Origin: an uncultured Anaerolineales bacterium
Lineage (GTDB): Bacteria; Chloroflexota; Anaerolineae; Anaerolineales; UBA11657
Direction of reading: 5' to 3'
DNA length: 9,271 bases
Assembly: GCA_913040765.1 (NCBI GenBank)
Contig: CAJWIA010000045.1
Location: forward strand, 1-9,271
The notes below the pieces were generated by a model. That model saw only the letters and a list, made by a program, of their open reading frames with translations, ran no database searches and had not been told where the DNA came from. Of this stretch, positions 1 through 7,120 are shown piece by piece (within the stretch, counting starts at the first letter, position 1; the number at the start of each line of letters is the position of its first letter). The translations under genes and the position numbers were made by a program.

Positions 1-761
1 GTGCTAGCAACACAGATGTGGATCTTGTGATAGATGTGAAAAATATACCTGAACTTAATCAGGTCATTTATGATGAATTCCTAGGTTTGGTGATTGGTGC
101 AGCAGCACCTTGTTCACAAATATATGAATCTTCACCTATACTGGAAAACTTCCCCGCTATTATAGATGCAGCAACCATTATCGGAGGAAAGGCGATTCAG
201 AATAGGGCAAGTTTTGGAGGCAATTTATGTAATGCTTCTCCTAGTGGGGATGCAATTGGTGCCATGATGTCTTTGGGTGCTATCTGTAATGTAGTTGGAC
301 TAGAGGGAGCACGTAATATACCAATAGAGGAGTTTTGTATTGCTCCTGGAAAAAATGTGCTGGCAAAAGGAGAAATGTTGATTTCGATTCAAATACCATG
401 TCCAAAACCCAACTCTGGATCTAATTACCAGCGTTTTACACCTAGGGCAGAAATGGATATAGCTGTAGCTGGAGTGGGTGCATCTATAGAATTAAATAGT
501 GATTTGGATAGAATATTATCTGCACGTATTGCTTTAATTGCTGTTGCTCCAACGCCTGTATTGGCTACTGAAGCATCTGAAAGTTTGATTGGGCAGAAGC
601 CTAGCAGATCGACCTTCGAAAATGCTGCGAATGTCGCCAAGGAAACTATAAGCCCTATTACAGATGTGCGAGGTTCTGCTGCGCAGCGCAAACATCTGAT
701 AGGTGTACTTACAAGACGTTGCCTTGATATTGCAGTTAATAGAGCTGGATACGTATCTTGA
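1..761 (+). CDS. FAD-binding subunit of a molybdenum hydroxylase (xanthine dehydrogenase/CO dehydrogenase family), 5'-truncated
   Basis: This is the medium, FAD-carrying subunit that passes electrons from the iron-sulfur clusters to the final acceptor. The reading frame is already open at the window edge: complete codons begin at position 3 (A-S-N-T-D-V-D), so the GTG at 18 is not the start. An estimated few dozen N-terminal residues are missing. The beginning matches the FAD_binding_5 pattern (the A-G-G-T-D-like stretch, then the DVKNIPEL segment). The segment at about nt 178-255 (IGGKAIQNRASFGGNLCNASPSGD, broken here as IGGKAIQNR / ASFGGN / LCNASPSGD) is the FAD pyrophosphate-binding block characteristic of the family. 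From about nt 430 the C-terminal CO_deh_flav_C domain follows. The next gene starts 16 nt after the TGA stop, which supports an operon. The family assignment is firm; the substrate of the complex cannot be read from this subunit. Confidence 0.93.
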   Translation, partial: ASNTDVDLVIDVKNIPELNQVIYDEFLGLVIGAAAPCSQIYESSPILENFPAIIDAATIIGGKAIQNRASFGGNLCNASPSGDAIGAMMSLGAICNVVGLEGARNIPIEEFCIAPGKNVLAKGEMLISIQIPCPKPNSGSNYQRFTPRAEMDIAVAGVGASIELNSDLDRILSARIALIAVAPTPVLATEASESLIGQKPSRSTFENAANVAKETISPITDVRGSAAQRKHLIGVLTRRCLDIAVNRAGYVS

Positions 762-769
762 AGAGGTGA
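762..769 (+). promoter_or_regulatory. ribosome binding site deciding the start of the [2Fe-2S] subunit
   Basis: AGAGGTGA lies 8 nt upstream of the ATG at 778. The frame is open further upstream to a TTG at 703, but that would overlap the FAD gene by about 60 nt and add 25 residues unlike the family. This site therefore fixes 778 as the start. Confidence 0.8.
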
Positions 770-777
770 ACGAAAAT

Positions 778-1272
778 ATGTCTAAAAAACAGGTGGTTAG
801 TTCAACTATCAATGGTCAACAAGTTGAGTTTTTGACTGAACCACAGCAGAGCTTGCTAGAATGTTTGCGTGACACACTAGGTTTGACAGGCAGCAAAGAG
901 GGGTGTAACGATGGAAATTGTGGTGCTTGCAGCGTATTGATTGATGATCGTCTTGTCAATGCTTGCCTAATGCTGGGGATGGAAATTGATGGTAAGGATG
1001 TGGTCACTGTTGAAGGGTTATCTAACATACATGAATTGCATCCAATCCAGGAGGCATTTGTGTTGGAAGATGGTCTCCAATGTGGTTATTGCACCCCAGG
1101 TTTTATTGTTGCTACCAAGGCTCTGCTTGACAAAAATGCAAATCCTACTGAAGATGAGATTAGATTTTGGTTGGCTGGTAACCTTTGCCGTTGTACAGGA
1201 TATGACAAAATAGTACGGTCCGTCAGACTAGCATCACAATTGATGAATGACGCAAACGAGGATCTTCAATGA
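778..1272 (+). CDS. [2Fe-2S] iron-sulfur subunit of a molybdenum hydroxylase
   Basis: This small subunit (164 aa, normal for the family) relays electrons between the molybdopterin and FAD subunits. The N-terminal plant-type ferredoxin domain carries C43-x4-C48-x2-C51 and C63 for one [2Fe-2S] cluster. The C-terminal four-helix domain carries C102-x2-C105 and C137-x-C139 (CGYC and CRCTGY) for the second. All eight cysteine ligands are present, so the protein looks functional. The start at ATG 778 is chosen for its SD sequence and because it places the first domain at the usual distance. The stop overlaps the next start (ATGA, 1269-1272), which points to translational coupling with the large subunit. 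No signal peptide is visible, so a cytoplasmic complex is likely. Confidence 0.96.
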   Translation: MSKKQVVSSTINGQQVEFLTEPQQSLLECLRDTLGLTGSKEGCNDGNCGACSVLIDDRLVNACLMLGMEIDGKDVVTVEGLSNIHELHPIQEAFVLEDGLQCGYCTPGFIVATKALLDKNANPTEDEIRFWLAGNLCRCTGYDKIVRSVRLASQLMNDANEDLQ

Positions 1273-3527
1273 GTAAGAAGATGATAGAAAGGGACAAACA
1301 TATTTCTGTCGGCACGCGTCCGGAACGAATGGATGCCAAAGACAAAGTGACCGGTCATGCCTTATACGGTACTGATATCAGCTTGCCAGGTTTGCTGCAT
1401 GGTAGGGTGCTTAGGAGTCCGCATGCGCATGCTCGCATTGTGTCTATTGACACTAGTAAGGCTGAGGCATTGCCAGGTGTATTTGCTGTTGTAATAGCCA
1501 ATGATCTTCCAGAAGCGGACGATAGAACTGAAAAAGCAGGTGAGAGCACTATTAATTACAAGTTTTTGCGTGATAATAACTTGGCCAGTGACAAAGTGTT
1601 GTATGTAGGTCATGCTGTTGCTGCTTTAGCTGCTAAATCGCCAGATGTAGCGCAAACTGCACTCGAATCAATTGAGGTTGAATACGAAATACTTGAGCCT
1701 GTACTTGACGTGCGCCATGCTATGTCTGATCAAACACAAGTGCTCCATGAGCAGATCAGAACAGATGGACCTGATGGTAGTGGCGATACTCCAAGTAATA
1801 TAGCTCAACATATACGTCATGTGAAGGGAGATCTGAATAAAGGCTTCTCAGATGCGGATGTTATTGTTGAACGCGAATTTACAACTGTACCAGTGCATCA
1901 AAGTTATCTTGAGTCACATGCTGCTACAGCAGTTTGGAGTATGGATGGCACTTTGACCATTTATTCATCTACGCAAGGCGCCTTTCTTGCTCGCAATCAA
2001 GTGTCAGAATTGCTACAGTATCCTATGGCAAAAATCAAAGTAATTCCTACCGAGGTTGGAGGAGCATTTGGTGGTAAAAATCCCACCTATGTCGAGGCGC
2101 CTGCAGCATTATTGGCGCGAAAGACTGGTCGTCCAGTACGAGTTGTCATGTCTCGAGAAGAGGTTATTTTGGGTACTGGGCCCGGGTCAGGCACTGCAAT
2201 AAAAGTCAAGGTTGGAGCTACTAAATTAGGGAAGATTACTGCTGTTCAAGCTGAGTTATGTTATGAAGCTGGAGCGTATCCGGGCTCCCCAGTGCATCCA
2301 GGAGCAATGGCTATGTTCGCAGCTTATGATATACCAAATGGTCAAATAGATGGTTACGATGTACTAGTTAACAAACCAAGAGTCGCTGCTTATCGTGCCC
2401 CAGGAGCACCGCAATCGGCTTTCGCATGTGAGCAAATCATTGATGAGGTTGCACAAAATTTAGGTATGGATGGAGTTGAGTTTCGGATGAAAAATGCCGC
2501 CAGTGAGGGGACTGTCCGTCTGGATGGTAGTCTGCATAAAAGTATAGCAATCAAGGAGATATTGGGTGTTATTGAGGATCATCCGCACTATAATGAACCA
2601 ATAGAAGGTCCTAATCAAGGGCGTGGTGTAGCTATCGGGTTTTGGGATAATTGGGGTGCCCGCTCGAGTGTTGAAATTAATGTGAATAGTGATGGTACAG
2701 TCAATCTTATATCGGGATCAGTTGACTTGACTGGAAGTCGTACCACTGTTGCAATGCAGGCTGCAGATGTGTTAGAGATACCATTTGATAACGTGAAATC
2801 CTCTATGGTTGACACTGACTCTATTAGTTATACAGATACATCTGCTGGTAGTCGTACTACAATGGCTACTGGTTTGGCTGCAGTTGAAGCTGCACGTGAT
2901 GTGCTTGCGAAATTAAAAGTGGAAGTTGCGGATATGTGGAATGTTTCTCTAGATAGTGTTATCTATAGTCAGGGCGTATTTGGTACTACTGAAAGTAACT
3001 CAGAAAGTATAACATTCGCCGATTTGGCTGCTAAACTGTCGGGGCAAATTAACGGTCATGGTAATGTCAATGTTGAAAATTGGGCTGGTGCAGGAGGAGG
3101 CACTATCGTCGACGTGGAAGTTGATCCTGAAACTGGACAGGTCAAGGTATTGCGATGTACTGCAATACAAAATGCTGGCAAGGCTATCCATCCAGGTCAT
3201 GTGGAGGGACAGATGCAGGGTGGTGTAGTACAAGGTATTGGTTGGGCCCTTTATGAAGGTTATCAGTACGATGAACTTGGCCATGTTCTGAACGCAAATT
3301 TGCTGGATTATAAGTTGCCAACATCATTGGATGTTCCTAGTGTCGAGGCAGTGATCATAGAGAAACCCTTTCCTAGCAATCCGTATGGTGCTAGAGGTGT
3401 TGGTGAAACTCCGATTATCTCACCTGCACCGGCCATAGCTAATGCAATCCAGCAGGCCTTAGGTAAGCGTATAGATCAACTTCCGATGACACCTACAAGG
3501 CTGTTAGAGAAAATAGGAGTTATTTAG
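1269..3527 (+). CDS. molybdopterin-binding catalytic subunit of a molybdenum hydroxylase (xanthine dehydrogenase family, substrate unknown)
   Basis: This large subunit (752 aa, usual length) binds the molybdenum cofactor and carries out hydroxylation of a substrate carbon with water as oxygen donor. The N-terminal a/b hammerhead domain begins near residue 20 (RMDAKDKVTGHALYGTD). Cofactor motifs are V263-G-G-A-F-G-G-K270 and the loop A-Y375-R-A-P-G-A-P-Q382. The catalytic Glu lies in G-V-G-E713-T-P near the C terminus. A GAGGA site at 1258-1262 lies 6 nt before the ATG, and the start overlaps the previous stop by 4 nt. The CO dehydrogenase active-site loop AYRCSFR is absent, so it is not a form I CoxL. 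From remembered bovine xanthine oxidase sequence, its purine contacts Glu802, Arg880 and Phe914 correspond here to N271, no Arg, and P378. A non-purine substrate, or an altered pocket, is therefore possible. No twin-arginine signal is seen. Confidence 0.95.
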   Translation: MSKKMIERDKHISVGTRPERMDAKDKVTGHALYGTDISLPGLLHGRVLRSPHAHARIVSIDTSKAEALPGVFAVVIANDLPEADDRTEKAGESTINYKFLRDNNLASDKVLYVGHAVAALAAKSPDVAQTALESIEVEYEILEPVLDVRHAMSDQTQVLHEQIRTDGPDGSGDTPSNIAQHIRHVKGDLNKGFSDADVIVEREFTTVPVHQSYLESHAATAVWSMDGTLTIYSSTQGAFLARNQVSELLQYPMAKIKVIPTEVGGAFGGKNPTYVEAPAALLARKTGRPVRVVMSREEVILGTGPGSGTAIKVKVGATKLGKITAVQAELCYEAGAYPGSPVHPGAMAMFAAYDIPNGQIDGYDVLVNKPRVAAYRAPGAPQSAFACEQIIDEVAQNLGMDGVEFRMKNAASEGTVRLDGSLHKSIAIKEILGVIEDHPHYNEPIEGPNQGRGVAIGFWDNWGARSSVEINVNSDGTVNLISGSVDLTGSRTTVAMQAADVLEIPFDNVKSSMVDTDSISYTDTSAGSRTTMATGLAAVEAARDVLAKLKVEVADMWNVSLDSVIYSQGVFGTTESNSESITFADLAAKLSGQINGHGNVNVENWAGAGGGTIVDVEVDPETGQVKVLRCTAIQNAGKAIHPGHVEGQMQGGVVQGIGWALYEGYQYDELGHVLNANLLDYKLPTSLDVPSVEAVIIEKPFPSNPYGARGVGETPIISPAPAIANAIQQALGKRIDQLPMTPTRLLEKIGVI

Positions 3528-3530
3528 ACC

Positions 3531-3545
3531 AGCTGTTATACAGCT
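3531..3545. terminator. short palindrome between convergent genes, possible weak bidirectional terminator
   Basis: AGCTGT-TAT-ACAGCT is a perfect inverted repeat with 6-nt arms. It sits just after the hydroxylase operon stop (3527) and overlaps the aminotransferase stop codon on the other strand. Its position suits a shared terminator, but the stem is short and no clean T-run follows on either side. It could equally be a chance palindrome. Confidence 0.35.
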
Positions 3546-4944
3546 AGTTTATAGTAATACCTTCTCGACTCAACGTTGTTATTATTTCTGTGAAGCTTTC
3601 ATGAAGGATGGATACAACAGTATCTATCTGTTGTTTTGTAAGTATTAGTGGCGGTGATAAGACAACTAGATTGCGTATAGGTCGTACGAAAAGCCCACGA
3701 GATTGGCACTGTTGTGCAATGAGCTTAGCTATATCAAGGTGTTCTGGCAGAAGAGTTTTTGTTTCTTTGTTTGCTACGATCTCTATACACAACATAAAAT
3801 GGCTGCCGCGAACGTCTCCTACAATTGGATGTTCTAACAATGTATTGAGTTGTTCTTCAAAATATGGCCCAACTTTCCGTACGTGTTCACATATTCCATC
3901 TCTTTCCATTATCTCTATATTTTTTAGACCAGCCACACAGCTAACAGGGTGTCCAGAATATGTGAATCCGTGTGTAAAGAGTGCCCCTTCATTTTGGGGT
4001 ACGCTAATCACATCGTAAATATTTTCAGATAGAATAGTAGCTGAAAGCGGTAGATACCCGGATGAAATACCTTTTGCGCATGTGATTACATCCGGCACAA
4101 AGTCAAACACTGGTTCAGATGCAAAGAAATGTCCTAAACGACCAAAACCGGTTATTACTTCATCTGAGATGTATAGTACTTCATAATTTTCACAAACTTC
4201 TTTTGTTCGTTTGTGATACCCATCAGGTGGGACTATAACGCCCCCAGCACCCATAATTGGTTCTGCAATGAAACAAGCTACATTCTCCGGACCTAATTCT
4301 ATTATCTTGTCCTCTAGGTCTTGCACTTTAGCATCGCAGAACTCCGATTCGGTCATACCTGCTGGTCGTCTGTAAGTATGTGGAGCTGGAATATGATGAA
4401 CTAGATCAGGAGCTAAATCAAAACCTTGGTGATTAAAAGTTACACCAGTCATTGACATAGCGAGGTAGGTGCTACCATGATACGCATCTGTACGAGCAAT
4501 TATTTTTTTCTTGTTGTGCTGACCTAGTCTATTGAAATAGAAATGTATGATCCGTACTGCAGTGTCATTGGCAAGTGATCCACCAGTTCCAAAGAAAACC
4601 TTGTCTAATGTACCGGGTGTGAGAGTGGCTAATTTTGCTGCTAATTCTGCGGCTGGTGGTGTAGTATGAGCACCAAAATTAAGATAATAAGGGATTTCTT
4701 GCACCTGATCAGCTATTGCTTCTGCCATCTCCTTGTTCCCATAACCAATATTTACGCACCACAAACCGCCTATCCCATCGATATATTTGTTGCCTTCAGA
4801 GTCAAATACATATGCTCCATCAGAGTTTGACATTATCATGGACCCTTCTTTTTTAAAGGTAGAAAAATCGGTCCAGGGGTGGATACAATGGTCCCTATCT
4901 TGGCGCCAGATGGTCTTGGTATCATAGGCAGATTTTGAGTTCAT
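3544..4944 (-). CDS. class III PLP-dependent aminotransferase (omega-amino acid:pyruvate type, substrate unknown)
   Basis: It transfers an amino group between an amine or omega-amino acid and a keto acid using pyridoxal phosphate; the protein is presumably cytosolic. Visible landmarks, numbered from ATG 4944 (466 aa): the phosphate-binding stretch G119-T-G-G-S-L-A-N-D127, the ring-stacking segment D153-A-Y-H-G157, D261 in SDEVITGFGRLG (binds the pyridine nitrogen), and the Schiff-base lysine K291 in ITCAKGISSGY. An upstream in-frame ATG at 4977 would give 477 aa. I prefer 4944 because AAGGAG lies 7 nt before it. The usual GSEAND stretch reads GSLAND here, as in a recognisable subset of uncharacterised class III enzymes that carry GGS-type variants. 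It is convergent with the hydroxylase operon and divergent from the ARH-kinase pair. Beta-alanine, taurine, GABA or polyamines are all possible donors; none is indicated. Confidence 0.94.
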   Translation of the reverse strand: MNSKSAYDTKTIWRQDRDHCIHPWTDFSTFKKEGSMIMSNSDGAYVFDSEGNKYIDGIGGLWCVNIGYGNKEMAEAIADQVQEIPYYLNFGAHTTPPAAELAAKLATLTPGTLDKVFFGTGGSLANDTAVRIIHFYFNRLGQHNKKKIIARTDAYHGSTYLAMSMTGVTFNHQGFDLAPDLVHHIPAPHTYRRPAGMTESEFCDAKVQDLEDKIIELGPENVACFIAEPIMGAGGVIVPPDGYHKRTKEVCENYEVLYISDEVITGFGRLGHFFASEPVFDFVPDVITCAKGISSGYLPLSATILSENIYDVISVPQNEGALFTHGFTYSGHPVSCVAGLKNIEIMERDGICEHVRKVGPYFEEQLNTLLEHPIVGDVRGSHFMLCIEIVANKETKTLLPEHLDIAKLIAQQCQSRGLFVRPIRNLVVLSPPLILTKQQIDTVVSILHESFTEIITTLSREGITIN

Positions 4945-4951
4945 AAGAGCG

Positions 4952-4957
4952 CTCCTT
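4952..4957 (-). promoter_or_regulatory. strong ribosome binding site of the aminotransferase
   Basis: AAGGAG on the minus strand lies 7 nt before the ATG at 4944. It favours the 466-residue protein over the start at 4977, which has no SD match. Confidence 0.75.
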
Positions 4958-4984
4958 GTATTGTGGTTAGCTGGCATAGGATCT

Positions 4985-4990
4985 AGTATA
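4985..4990 (-). promoter_or_regulatory. candidate -10 box for the aminotransferase
   Basis: TATACT on the minus strand, with no convincing -35 at 16-18 nt. Transcription would begin near 4978, giving a leader of about 34 nt that contains the AAGGAG site. The same start point would leave the upstream ATG at 4977 leaderless, so two N termini are conceivable. Confidence 0.35.
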
Positions 4991-5012
4991 AGCTAATGCG
5001 TGTCATACGGAC

Positions 5013-5041
5013 TTGTTACAGTATCAGAATTGATAGATAAT
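5013..5041 (+). promoter_or_regulatory. sigma70-like promoter for the ARH-kinase operon
   Basis: TTGTTA (5013-5018) and GATAAT (5036-5041) are separated by 17 nt, the optimal spacing. They lie in the divergent gap between the aminotransferase and the hydrolase. Transcription would start near 5048, leaving a leader of about 58 nt before the ATG at 5106. Assigned by eye only. Confidence 0.5.
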
Positions 5042-5105
5042 TGTTCGTAATATAAGTAATGGCTTATTTTAGATGATTTTTTGGATTGGGTGAATAGGAA
5101 AATGG

Positions 5106-6152
5106 ATGATTATTATGGTTAATATTTCTTTGATTGCTCGTATACATGGTTGTATAGCTGCGCTGGCTCTGGGTGACGCATATGGAATAATCGGCCAATT
5201 TAGCATGGCTGCTAACAAGGCTATGTGGGGTGATATGCCACGGGATCTTACCAAGCCTAAAGAGGCTCCTGAAGATCCTACGGTTCATGCAGGAATGGAG
5301 CGTGGTGAAATAACAGATGACACTATGGCTATGCTTGCGATAGTATCTTCAGTTATCAAGTGTGGTGATCTTACTATACAAGGTGTAGCAGATAGTCTTG
5401 TGAATTGGATAGAGGAAACAGATGGTTTTAATTTGCCTTGGGTTGGACCAAGCACTCAGCGTGCTATTAGGTCATTAATGGATGGAGGAGACCCCCAGGT
5501 AACAGGTAGCTATGGTACAACAAATGGTTCTTCAATGCGTGTAGCTCCGATAGCCTTCTTAGGTTATCCGGATATGGATAGGGTCGCTGAATATGCGATC
5601 ATTTCTGCACTACCAACTCATGGGACTAGTACTGCTACTTCAGGTGCAGCATCTATAGCTTGTGCAACAGCTTCTGCTTCCAATCCAGACTCTGGATTGG
5701 AAGACATTGTTAGAGCCGCTATGAAAGGGGCTGATTTAGGGGAGGAGGTAGGTGTAAAATATTACCAAACACCTTCAATTTCTAGGCGTATTGAGTGGGC
5801 AGTTGATCTGGTGAGCAATGACAAATCAGATGAAGACAAGCTAAAGGATATTTATGATTTTGTAGGTACTAGTATGTTGACACATGAAACTGTTCCGGCA
5901 GCCATTGCTTATGTGGTCATGGCAAATGGTGATCCAATGCAGGCGATTCGAATGAGTACGTGGGGTGGGGGCGATTGTGATACCCTCGCTGCAATCGCGG
6001 GTGCTATTTGTGGGGCCTATAGCGGAGTTGATTCGATGTCAAGTGCCATGCTCCAAACTATTGACCGAGTCAACAACTTAGATCTGGAAGCAACAGCCCA
6101 AGCATATCATGATGTAGCATTGAAGATTAATCCAAGTTTGTCCGGTCTATGA
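5106..6152 (+). CDS. ADP-ribosylglycohydrolase-family protein (ARH/DraG fold)
   Basis: Members of this all-helical family use two Mg2+ ions to hydrolyse the glycosidic bond of ribosyl compounds such as ADP-ribosylated proteins, ADP-ribose derivatives or nucleoside-like molecules. The 348-aa protein shows the family landmarks in order: the opening helix GCIAALALGDAYG (about residues 15-27), the first metal motif I69-T-D-D-T73, and the second metal motif G-G-G289-D290-C-D292-T293 followed by the LAAIAGAICGAYSG helix. The metal-binding aspartates are all present; the middle residue of the usual GGDTDT is Cys. AGGA at 5096-5099 lies 6 nt before ATG 5106; an in-frame ATG at 5115 is a less likely start. 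The stop overlaps the next start (ATGA). Pairing with a sugar kinase points to a small-molecule nucleoside or riboside substrate rather than a protein, but this is inference. Confidence 0.92.
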   Translation: MIIMVNISLIARIHGCIAALALGDAYGIIGQFSMAANKAMWGDMPRDLTKPKEAPEDPTVHAGMERGEITDDTMAMLAIVSSVIKCGDLTIQGVADSLVNWIEETDGFNLPWVGPSTQRAIRSLMDGGDPQVTGSYGTTNGSSMRVAPIAFLGYPDMDRVAEYAIISALPTHGTSTATSGAASIACATASASNPDSGLEDIVRAAMKGADLGEEVGVKYYQTPSISRRIEWAVDLVSNDKSDEDKLKDIYDFVGTSMLTHETVPAAIAYVVMANGDPMQAIRMSTWGGGDCDTLAAIAGAICGAYSGVDSMSSAMLQTIDRVNNLDLEATAQAYHDVALKINPSLSGL

Positions 6153-7117
6153 ATAATAATGTAGTTTTCGTGTCTAATGCGGTAATAGATATATCAGTAC
6201 CTATAGCATCGTTCCCCATTCATTCAGGTAAACATCAGAGTACTGTCGATCAAGTAGTGATTACACCAGGTGGCAATGCTACGACTTTGTTCTGTGGAGC
6301 TCGCCTGGGTTTGCAAATGACAGCCTTAGGCAATTTAGGTAATGATCCGATGGGGTCACTGTGGACAAGTAGTCTTACAGTAGAAGGCGTCGACGTTAGT
6401 CAGATGATTATAAGTCAAGATTATCCTACATCAGTTACGATTGTTCCAACAACTCCTGACGGGCAACATGTGTTTCTTGGAGCATCTAAAAGCAGGAATA
6501 GTGGACCATCGGTCTTTTCTAGGGAGTGGTCAGAAATCATAATGGATGCTGGTATATTGCTGCTAGATGGCTGGAGTTATAAAGCTATGGGCCCTGAGGT
6601 TAATGAGGCAGCTATTGAGGTAGCCAATGATGCGGATGTATCTGTATTTTTTGATCCAGGGCCTGAGATTTTAAACATACCCAGAAGTTGGACAAAAGCG
6701 ATAATATCTAGCAGTAAAGTTGTTTTACTGACATATGAAGAAGCTGAGCATTTGACTCAAGTCAAAGCTAACCCGGATGAAATGACTAGAATTATTAGCG
6801 ATATGGGTCCTGATATAGTTCTACTCAAACTGGGACCGGAAGGAATTGTTGGTCGCTCTAGTGCCGAGATTGTTAGACAATCTGGTTTTAATGTGACAGT
6901 CCGTGATACTACAGGTGCGGGGGATAGTTTGTTAGCATCTGTAGCATTCACATATTTGCATGGATATTCCTTTGAGGAAATGGTAACACTAGCCAATGGA
7001 ACTGGTGCTGCTTGCGTGCAAAAATTAGGTGCTGGTGTGCATGCCCCAAGCACAGAAGAAATACTGCAAGTGTTAACTAACTCCGGGATCAATTTTAGTC
7101 TAAAGACTGAGACCTAA
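6149..7117 (+). CDS. PfkB/ribokinase-family carbohydrate kinase (kinase A)
   Basis: It is predicted to phosphorylate a sugar or nucleoside hydroxyl with ATP. The 322-aa protein has the first PfkB signature region with G41-G42-N43 (PGGNATTL, substrate lid side), the LLKLGPEG strand-turn of the nucleotide site, and the second signature D253-T-T-G-A-G-D259-S, in which GAGD forms the anion hole and D259 is the catalytic base. All key residues are intact. Its ATG overlaps the hydrolase stop by 4 nt and there is no clear SD sequence, so translation is probably coupled. Together they would cleave a riboside and phosphorylate the product. Exact substrate (ribose, another pentose, nucleoside) cannot be told from sequence. 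Its stop lies 3 nt from the stop of the convergent paralogue. Confidence 0.94.
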   Translation: MNNNVVFVSNAVIDISVPIASFPIHSGKHQSTVDQVVITPGGNATTLFCGARLGLQMTALGNLGNDPMGSLWTSSLTVEGVDVSQMIISQDYPTSVTIVPTTPDGQHVFLGASKSRNSGPSVFSREWSEIIMDAGILLLDGWSYKAMGPEVNEAAIEVANDADVSVFFDPGPEILNIPRSWTKAIISSSKVVLLTYEEAEHLTQVKANPDEMTRIISDMGPDIVLLKLGPEGIVGRSSAEIVRQSGFNVTVRDTTGAGDSLLASVAFTYLHGYSFEEMVTLANGTGAACVQKLGAGVHAPSTEEILQVLTNSGINFSLKTET

Positions 7118-7120
7118 AGA

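Noticed and set aside
18..20. GTG at 18 as the start of the FAD subunit
   Set aside because: The frame is open to the window edge and residues encoded before it belong to the conserved FAD domain, so the gene begins outside the window.
703..777. TTG start at 703 adding 25 residues to the [2Fe-2S] subunit
   Set aside because: It overlaps the FAD gene, has no SD sequence, and the added residues do not fit the family; ATG 778 has AGAGGTGA at proper spacing.
3000..3284. 94-codon minus-strand frame
   Set aside because: It lies opposite conserved molybdopterin-subunit sequence and shows no domain or SD sequence.
1269..3527. Aerobic carbon monoxide dehydrogenase (coxMSL)
   Set aside because: Gene order fits, but the CoxL loop AYRCSFR is missing (AYRAPGAPQ instead).
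3608..4018. 136-codon plus-strand frame
   Set aside because: It is antisense to the strongly supported aminotransferase, is Cys/Ser-rich without a recognisable domain, and has the look of a shadow frame.
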